A DNA stretch of 64,000 nt, taken from contig WACJ01000069.1 in the NCBI GenBank assembly GCA_008973525.1, positions 310,001 to 374,000 on the forward strand, in the 5' to 3' direction. Each line of letters begins with the position of its first letter. Positions within the stretch are counted from its first letter, which is position 1. The notes under the pieces are model-generated. The model was not told where the DNA came from and did no database searches. It was given only the letters and a program-made list of their open reading frames with translations. Positions 45,501 to 54,500 of this stretch are shown one piece after another. The DNA is from Stenopsyche tienmushanensis. Its lineage: Eukaryota; Arthropoda; Insecta; Trichoptera; Stenopsychidae. The position numbers and the translations under genes are program-made.

Positions 45501-48500
45501 GCATCCGCAGGGCCACAAGAGATGGCGCTGTTAAAATAACACATTGCACCTGAAGCGAGATGGAAGATGTCGCTGTTGCAAAATAGAAAGTAAAGGAGTT
45601 GCAGTACAGCACCTTATCTCTGGGTCGGTCATTACAACTATCGCTTATAAGCCCAGTGCATGTTCATACTTATAACTATGCTTACGCTCGCAATCCAACA
45701 ACATGAGTATTTTCCCCAAAGTTATCAACCTTTTGTGCTCTTTTTTCCTGTGTTAAACTCTGTTCTACGGCTGTCGCTCACGTCGAAAGGTTTGAGGGCT
45801 AATTAGGTAGAAATGTGGACAACCTTCAAAAACATTCTTAGACCACCTGCTGTCTCTAACATGACACGATGCTATTAAATAGCATCAAGATCGTATGATC
45901 GCTGGAGGGTAAACAGTGAAAAGTCTGATTGGCTCGTTATCTCAATTCGAAACAATAGTCGACGCAAACCTGTCTACTACAAAGCGACTCAAAAGGCAAT
46001 TATAACTCTCACCCCCTCATCAGTCCCAGTTCCCAATCGGCACATCTGCCCCGCTCTTCCATAATGAGATATTATCCCCAGATTTATGCTATAATTTAAT
46101 TTGACAATGATAAGATGAATTTGATTCTCGGAATAAACCCTGCCGATATATTTCAATTTCGTACTCCACAGCGACATCTGATAAATAGATCAAAGAGGCG
46201 ACCAAGTGACATCGGTTAATTGAAATTAAAAATGATTCGCTTAAATGGGCGACATCTGGATAAACGTTATCGTGATTTTGAATTAATTGGGAATTAATGT
46301 TTAAATATATGAATTCAATATGAATTGGCGTCTCAAAGCCTATTAAAAAATAATTCGACTGTCATTGCTCACAGCAATTTTATTAGGGGTTGATGTCTTG
46401 GTGTGAGTCAGAAAAATTACCTGTGACCATTGTGAGAATTCCATCCGCGCTAAATCTACTGGGAGACATTGCAGGTCCACATTAAACTTCTTCCAAAGTA
46501 TCCCCAAAGCCATTTTTCACCAATATTCCCAAGGAAAGAATAAACTTTCTGATCCGTAAAATAGAATTGCTTACAAAATCTATTGAAGGCGACAAGTTGA
46601 GCTACAAGCGTTATTTCAGAAATCGTTCGCTTATGAAATTTTACTGCGTGTTATTTCCCTCTTTTTAGTTTCACAAAGTATCAATAGAAAAAATGGCTTA
46701 TTTGATACATTTCATGCGATTTACAAAGAAAAACTTTCACAAAACAATTTAAAATTTTAATTAAACTCAATGTGCATGTGAATTACAATGCGATGCGCGC
46801 GCATCTTTTTCATTAAGAAATTGAATGCAATTCATGCATTTTCATTCTCAATCTGTGATATTTAAATTATTATTAATATCATAATCAAATACTATTAATT
46901 AATATCCATTGAATGTATATTTATTGTAAAATTCATAATAATTTAATAAATATATAAGATTCGAATTTCTCGATACAAGAAAAATGTTTCCGTTAAAGTT
47001 GCAGTCATGCGTATAGGATACATAAATTCCTGCCTCCCCACGAAGGCCACTAGGGAAGGTTACTGAGCACCCTTTTGACTTTGAAGTTCACTTATTGCAC
47101 ATACGATATTGATCGTTATATAATAAATTGCTTCGAGCATTAAAGAAGCTCATTCGTGAGATAAATTTCGATTAAATAATTGTATATTGTGTACGTGGTT
47201 GAGTTAAAAAAATCCAAACCAGTAAAATAAAGATTTTTTTGGCATTACATTATATACCCTGTGTTACATAATGTATGAGGTATTTCAAAAAATATGGGAT
47301 ATGATCTTAGTATTTTTTATTACTCTGTAATGCTTAATATCGACTAAAATATTATTGCTCGATGTTTTTTTCACATTTTTCCATATTAGTTGGCTAATTA
47401 TTATGGTCATCTTATATATAAAAAACAATGTTTGTTTGTTCATATTTTATACGCTGCCATAATATTCATGCGATTGCGATGAAACTTTGTAGAATTATTA
47501 TACGCACCTTTGTAAACGTTACAGAATTAGTACAAGTATTGTTTGTGTACGCAATTTGTTATGCGAGACGTTTAGAGGATGCACCATGTTGGCGCATATT
47601 GGTCTAGTGATTGGTGAAGGTAAACAAAGCAGAGCAACTGTCGATTTTTTATGTACTTGCATACAAGCGTCCGGTCTTCAGTGGACTATCCATCAACCGC
47701 CTTCATTGTTGGCAAATCTTTTATCACAGCCATTTTTTCAGATTTGGAAAAAGAAAATAATCCGAGGAGGCTACATCTTGCAAATAGGGTGCATTAGAAA
47801 ACAATTCTAACTTTAACTCATTGATTCTGGCCACAACAATAACGGATGTGTGAACTGGTGCTTCGTCTAAATAAAACAACACTTTCGTTTTAGCCAAATG
47901 CGGCCGTTTTTTCTTGTTTTCATTACTCAAACATTGCAACGTATTCACATAATACTCGCCGTTGATTATTTTTCATTTTTTAAAGATATTCAATCAAAAA
48001 TTGACCCAAGCGCATACCAAACAACTGATGCCTTTTTTTCGCCTTCGCCTTTTTTGGTGCTGATTTCTCCCCTTTTAGTTCATTATTCATGGAGTATACG
48101 TGCGAAGATGCGTTCATGGATGCAGATTATGTTCTATGAATATGTACAGGTATGGTATTCGATCACGAGGCGCTGATTTAAAGTGTCAGCGGTCTGAAAG
48201 GCGGACCGGTTGGACACACAAACTTTATGGATACTCCCTCTTATTTTAGGGCATTTTTTGCGTAAATTATGGGAAGAAGTACATCCCCAGGGCTCTCTAC
48301 GATCTTTATGATCACTGATAACCCCTCTTCAGACGCTAATTTACATAAGTGGCTCACGCTAAATGAGCGCGCGAACATCCTCACGACGCTGCTTTTGATC
48401 CATTTTGAGCAAACGCGGCACCCATCTTGCGCACAGCTTTCTCATGTGAAAAAATTTAGTCAATATGCGATATACAACACTTTTTAAATATCTAACATAT

Positions 48501-51500
48501 CTGCTAGTTCACGCACTTTTAGTCGACTGTCATCTAATACTATTTTGTGTTTGTCTTGGTTGCTCGTACGGCCTCGTACGTACTTTGCCATGTAATATTT
48601 TACTCCTGTAAACATAGGAGCAAACTCTCTCATAGTAGAATCTAGCTCAGCTTTAATATTGGTTAGACTGAGACTAATTTATACCATGTTTATAAATTGA
48701 CTGAGAACGTTCACTATCGATGGCTACCTAACAAATACTAAACAACGTAGCGTCTTCAAACTTGAAATTTAAGCTTTATGAGATATGTACTTTTCTATGA
48801 TAGTATTTTTTATAAAAACAACAACCACCATCTAAACATCAGGGCTGGTACTTTTGGAACTACTTTCGTATAACATTACACTTAGGTCTATTTTTATGCG
48901 ATAGATAAGTTCTAACTATTTAGAAAACTGAGAGATAGGTTCCATTAATTTTAAAAACCGCATAACTTCAAATCAATGTGATAGAATGTACCAAAAATCG
49001 CATAAAAAAAGTTTATAAAAAATTGACATAAATAAAAACACAATACATATTTATCTTAGAATTGCTTTATTAAAGTCTATTCTACTCGATGGGTTGTAAC
49101 TTACACTACTGTTCATTATACATTTTTTTATGCGCAATCGCATAAAAAAACTGTGTCCTTTATAGAAAAATGATGGATAGGTTCCATTATTTTTGAAAAC
49201 CGCATAACTTCAAATTCGCATAAAAAAGATCCGCATAAAAACAGACCCAAATGTATATCAATCTAATTCATCAATCAAAAAAATGTCTCGTTTATATTTG
49301 ATCGTACTATTTGTATTTTACATTTATTAGTAATTCGGTTCGATCTCACGAATGACGTTAAGGTTATTTATGGTTGCTAACTTCAAGTGAAAATGGATGA
49401 CCGGTCTATTACAATAAATAGATACGGTGCGCCCGTGATTGATAAGGGACTAACGTCCAATATCAGCCCGTTCTATTTGGATTCCAAAGTACCAGAAAAT
49501 AATTTATTAGGGTTATTTCAGAATATTCAGTGCCCGTAATTTGGTTATTTTTGGCAAAAAAAAAATGTCTGTACGGCAGGAGAGAAAATATTGGATGCGG
49601 CTTGCGTATATATACGCGTGATGAATGGGCCCACGTCTCGTCATCACTAAGTACGTGGAGTAAAAGCAACGCAACAATAATGGATGGAAAAATATTTTTT
49701 CCGTAAAGTAATTCGGTCGATGGTCCTGATCGCCTCTTGCTTTGAAAAATTGGGATTAAACGTGATAACACGGATCAGCGAGTCCAGGCCAAATAATGGC
49801 TCAAAGGGAGGGTTGATTTTGTAAAAGGCATTTCGGTGTTTCGCAAATATGGACGTATAATTTGCTAGACGTTGTTTATCATTGATAACGGAATTTACGG
49901 CGTGTTTGTTTTCAGGAAAATTCATAAAAAAGAGCTTCGACAAAATATTTAGCCCCTCCTCTCCCTACATAAATGTTCGTCATAGTTGGAGGGTTGCGAA
50001 CTGATGAAATACGCTTGTTAAAAGTTTACGACAGACATAAGGACAAAAAAATGTGAGCTCGTTCGAGACACGACAACCGAACTTCGTACAGCTCATATAC
50101 TCTTTTATTAATATAGGTAAAAGTTTCTCAAGATGCTCGGGCGAAATTTCGAAAGTATTAGCATCCTAGAAAATTTCATTTATGAGTTTTGTAAATATTT
50201 AGCCGCTTATCCTTACAGAAATTGAAAATTTTTGCGCGTACTCGATGATATTTTTACACAGAGCAAACTATGTTAAAAAGTTGAAATATTGGAGCAAGCG
50301 GCGGCTGCAAATGGACGTCGTCTTCTGAATAAATTTGGCTTCGTTAAAAATAAACAAGAAAGCCAATGCATTACCATAGTATTCAATTTATATCAATTTC
50401 AGCGCAATCAGATCTTAAAATACATGCAGGATATATGGCGTATTGACTAACATTTTTTTTGGGTTAGAAGTGTTTTTTAAAAAAAATATATGTTATAAAA
50501 TGAGCGGATAATTTTTAAATATTTCCATCACAAAAGGGCTGATTTATCATTATCATCATGGCCGGCATTATTATTGTTATGATCTGCACATAAGTCCGAG
50601 CAGTATATACGTTTGCTTTAAATATATAAATTTGGACTAGAAATCTCATCGCCCGGCTAGCTCAGTCGGTAGAGCATGAGACTCTTAATCTCAGGGTCGT
50701 GGGTTCGAGCCCCACGTTGGGCGCAATTTTTTTTTATTTTTAATAAATTTATTTAAAATTAAATTTTAAAACTACAGACATAAAAATATACAGCGACGCG
50801 ACTGCGACTATACAGGACGATATTGGACGGTACGTATTTTTACAATTCTCACAAGCGAAAATGCTGAGCCATCGCTAAAATAATAAGGGTCCAGATTGTG
50901 TCGACTTGGAAAAATACGATTCGACTTGAGAGATTTTTATATATATTTTATAGAATCGAAAGAGAATAACTCTTGTTGTAAAATAATAAAGAAAATATAT
51001 CATCAAGCAATATTCAGACGAACAATTAATTGGTTCAAATTTTCACCGCTAGATGGCAATACTCTTAATAATGAAAAATGTCAAATTATTAAATATGTAT
51101 TTAATTTTAAATTGAATTATTTTTTTTATTAAGGATGCGATATAAAATTAATTTAAAAATGCACATAAATAGTGAATTAATTTTTAAAAAATTTTTTAGC
51201 GCCTAATTTGATGTTGGCTTTAACACTCAGAAACCCGGGAACGGGACACAGCGAATATATTCGTGAGCAGTATATTCTTAATCTTTATTGGAAAATAAGA
51301 TTTTTAAATGGCCAAAAAATTGTTTGCTGATAAATGTTGTAAAATTTAATTGAACCGAGGCCTTCCTAGTATTTTAAAAATATATAAGCTAAAAGTGGAA
51401 GAAATGGCATTCAATTATCGATCAATCAAGATCTCTTGAAGTGAAACTCAGAATCCAGTTGCACGTCTCGACTGAATCGGGACTGATCGCGGTCTGAAAA

Positions 51501-54500
51501 GCGGACCGTATGGACATACAGACCTTGTGGCGACTCCATTCTCTTTTAAGGATTTTTGCAACATTTTCGGGGATAAATGCGTATCCGGGACTTTCGTTGA
51601 TCTGTGGGATCACGGAAGTCCCTTCAGAGGCCAACTTAGGTCGCGAATGAGTCTAGGGAAATTTACCCATAAAAATTATATATCTATGAATCTCACGAAT
51701 TTATGCTGCTATCTTAGCTAGTTTTTTAGTTGTAATTTACAACATTTAATTCCTTCTTCCTCTTGAGAATCTTGAGGGAATCATGGGGGAGGAGAAGCGC
51801 AAGTTAGATACTTGTCACAGGCGCTTCATACCCCCGTTACGGCTCTGCGCGCATGCGCCGCGTGACCTGTACCGTATGTGTGCCTGTGTGTTTATACGTA
51901 GCATAAAGCAAGCATTGGACCAGTAGCTCGCCTATTTTATTATATATTATACAGCTTTTAGCTAAAAAATTTCCACGCATAAAATCGAATTTTGCTAGGA
52001 GCTAAAAAGTTTCACTTCTATCTCGCGAGACTGTCACGCATTTAATTTGTTTTATATTATAACTTGGTTTGATTGGTATAAGAATCTGCTTAATTGTCTT
52101 GTGCCATTGTCGTCATTGTGTCTTTCCTGTCATAAAACACCAAAGAATGGATGGTGAGTACCTACTCAATACATAACCCTAATTCTAAAAAGTCTAGCAA
52201 CTCTAATGTTATGTTAATTAATAAAAAGATAATCTATTTGTGTTGCTTTTTCAGACAAAAATAAAAATAAATCATCGTATTTTCAATTTGTTACATTCAT
52301 TTTCGAATCAATTAATTTAAATCTTTGTGCACTATTTTGTATGCTTAATAATATTTATAATTTTATCAAATTATCACCAATGAGAAAAAAGTTGTGAGCA
52401 TTTTTGTGAATGCCGCGCGGAATACAAAATCGCCAGTATTGTGCGGGCTGGTCCGAGTACAGCGGGGCCCTGAGTGTTAATTTGATAAGTGTGCGTCATT
52501 GCAGCGAATTAAGCCGGGGAAAAAAGGGTATTTTTTATATTTACCAGCAACAGGAAGAGTGGGCAGGCACTCTTGGCGCACATCAGCAACGGCGCCGTTC
52601 AATGATTGACTGACATAGACGAAGCAGTACTCCGGGTAGCGCTCCGAGAAGAGATCGCAAGGGAATCGCAGGACGTGCGTCCCGCGGGCGACACGCAACT
52701 CTGCAACATACCGCAGCTCTCCCGAAGAGCTCCTCGAGGCGATAGCCGTCGGTGATGGATCGCGAGCAAACACTCGCACGCGATCAGCTCGCTGCAGCAC
52801 GCAAGCAGGATATTCATAAAGCACCGTCATTCCATGGTGGGTATCGCATGGAAAAACGCTGCGGGCTTGAACATTCAGCACAAACTGCTCCGACCACCTC
52901 GCCTGAAACCAAATTTAATCAAAAATTTAAATACCATTCGAGTGAGCGTACACCTTGGACGCAGAGCTGCAGACTGATTAATGTGTCTGGCGAGCCTTTT
53001 GCGCCATCGAAGCACCATTTCCTCATCCCCAATGGAACCCTTCGTTGTTTCGAGGTTGAAGAACTCGGATCATATTCTTAGCACCCTCCAGTCCTCGACG
53101 AACGCATAAATCGACCCTATGCTTGCTTAAGCATTCGTTAGATCTACTGGATTCCCTCTGTGAAACTTTAAAGTGGCTATCATTTCGTCCCATTGCCACT
53201 CCTTCATGAGATTGAAACAATGCCTATTTAGCAACAGTAATAAATTTCATATAAATCATCCAAGCGTTTACACATTCAAAGTATGGTAGCCAAGTGCTTG
53301 GATCGAATGCATTGCAATAGCAATTGTGTTGTCTAGACTGGTATGTTAAAATTTTAACTTGCACGTAAGCCTTCCCCCTTCTTTGTTACAAATGAAAATG
53401 CAAAATTATTCAAGCACCATTCAAGCATAATTCTGCAAAACGCAATGCAAATTTTCACCATTTCATACTGGAATATGGATTAAACACTTTCCTATGGGAT
53501 TATACTCAGATTTTCAATATATTTATAATGTTTTCAGATCTTAGAAGATTTAATAAAAATTTGTACTTTATAAGCAAAATTAGAGCTTGAAAAATTTGAA
53601 CTTCATGAGTTTTGTAATTTAGATGTATACATATCTCTACCAAAAACACGTCAATTTGACGGTATGACTCATTTTATACTGAGATACAATAAATCAACTT
53701 CATTTAGAGATTTTTAAATCTGAAAATGGAGATATTGAAAAGTCTTTATATATCGAGAGCTGGCAGCGTAAATCGAGGGTCATCTAACATATATGGATAA
53801 TTTAATAGTTGTGTTCTGGCGTATTACTAGACTATCATTATGACAGTCTGGCTACTGAGTACCGTTTGGTTTGGGAGGGGATGAAAATTTAGCATAATTA
53901 AGTCATACTGTCAAAGTTTAAGTTTAAGAGATTTAAGTCTCGCAAATTTTCATATATGAATTAAATACATGTGTATAGGTTTCAAGCAATCTTGTTCCAA
54001 ATTGCCCAGGATGAGAAGTTGGTGATCGTTTAAACGTAATTAGAATGCTGCACCTCGCTAATTACGGTTATGTAACTAGAATACCCAGATGCATATCCAT
54101 CGGAGATGCAAATGATCAGCTATTATATGTAAGGCCTTCTCTCAGCTTCTACTAATTGTACGACCTATGCGTCCCCATTCCGACAATATGGATTCTGACC
54201 AAGTTAGGGCATTTGCGAATCCATCAGAGGGTGTTAGCCAAATTGGACTGCGAAAATCGCAGCGTCACACATGTAGCCTCAACACTGCCGGTCACGTCTT
54301 CTCATCCGGCGACGTCGATATATGACGGACACTTTTTACGGTCGAGAAGGTGTCGGGGGTGGGTTCCACAAAACGACGCCTTCGTGCGAAGTTTTGTCGT
54401 GCAAAAAGGTGATCGAGGACAGCGGAGGAAACTCCACGTGTCCAAGGGGGCTGTTGAGAGCACCTAATAAATTTACGATGACGCCTTTGCCCATGGGAGG

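Larger units (their letters stand above)
50724..52544. other. Intron part with repeat fragments
   Basis: THSD1-like intron c-d, distal part: AT-rich DNA with mariner fragment D3 (51480-51680) and repeat G (about 51830-51970). A 78-codon plus-strand frame (50896-51132) has no known domain. No gene is supported. Confidence 0.4.

Noticed and set aside
45180..45534. Two 88-codon overlapping frames as genes
   Set aside because: They are part of repeat B, in two different frames, with a poly-C run and no domain.
52897..52902. Using the upstream acceptor (TTTCAG) for THSD1-like exon c
   Set aside because: It would join exon b out of frame. The acceptor five bases further in keeps the frame.
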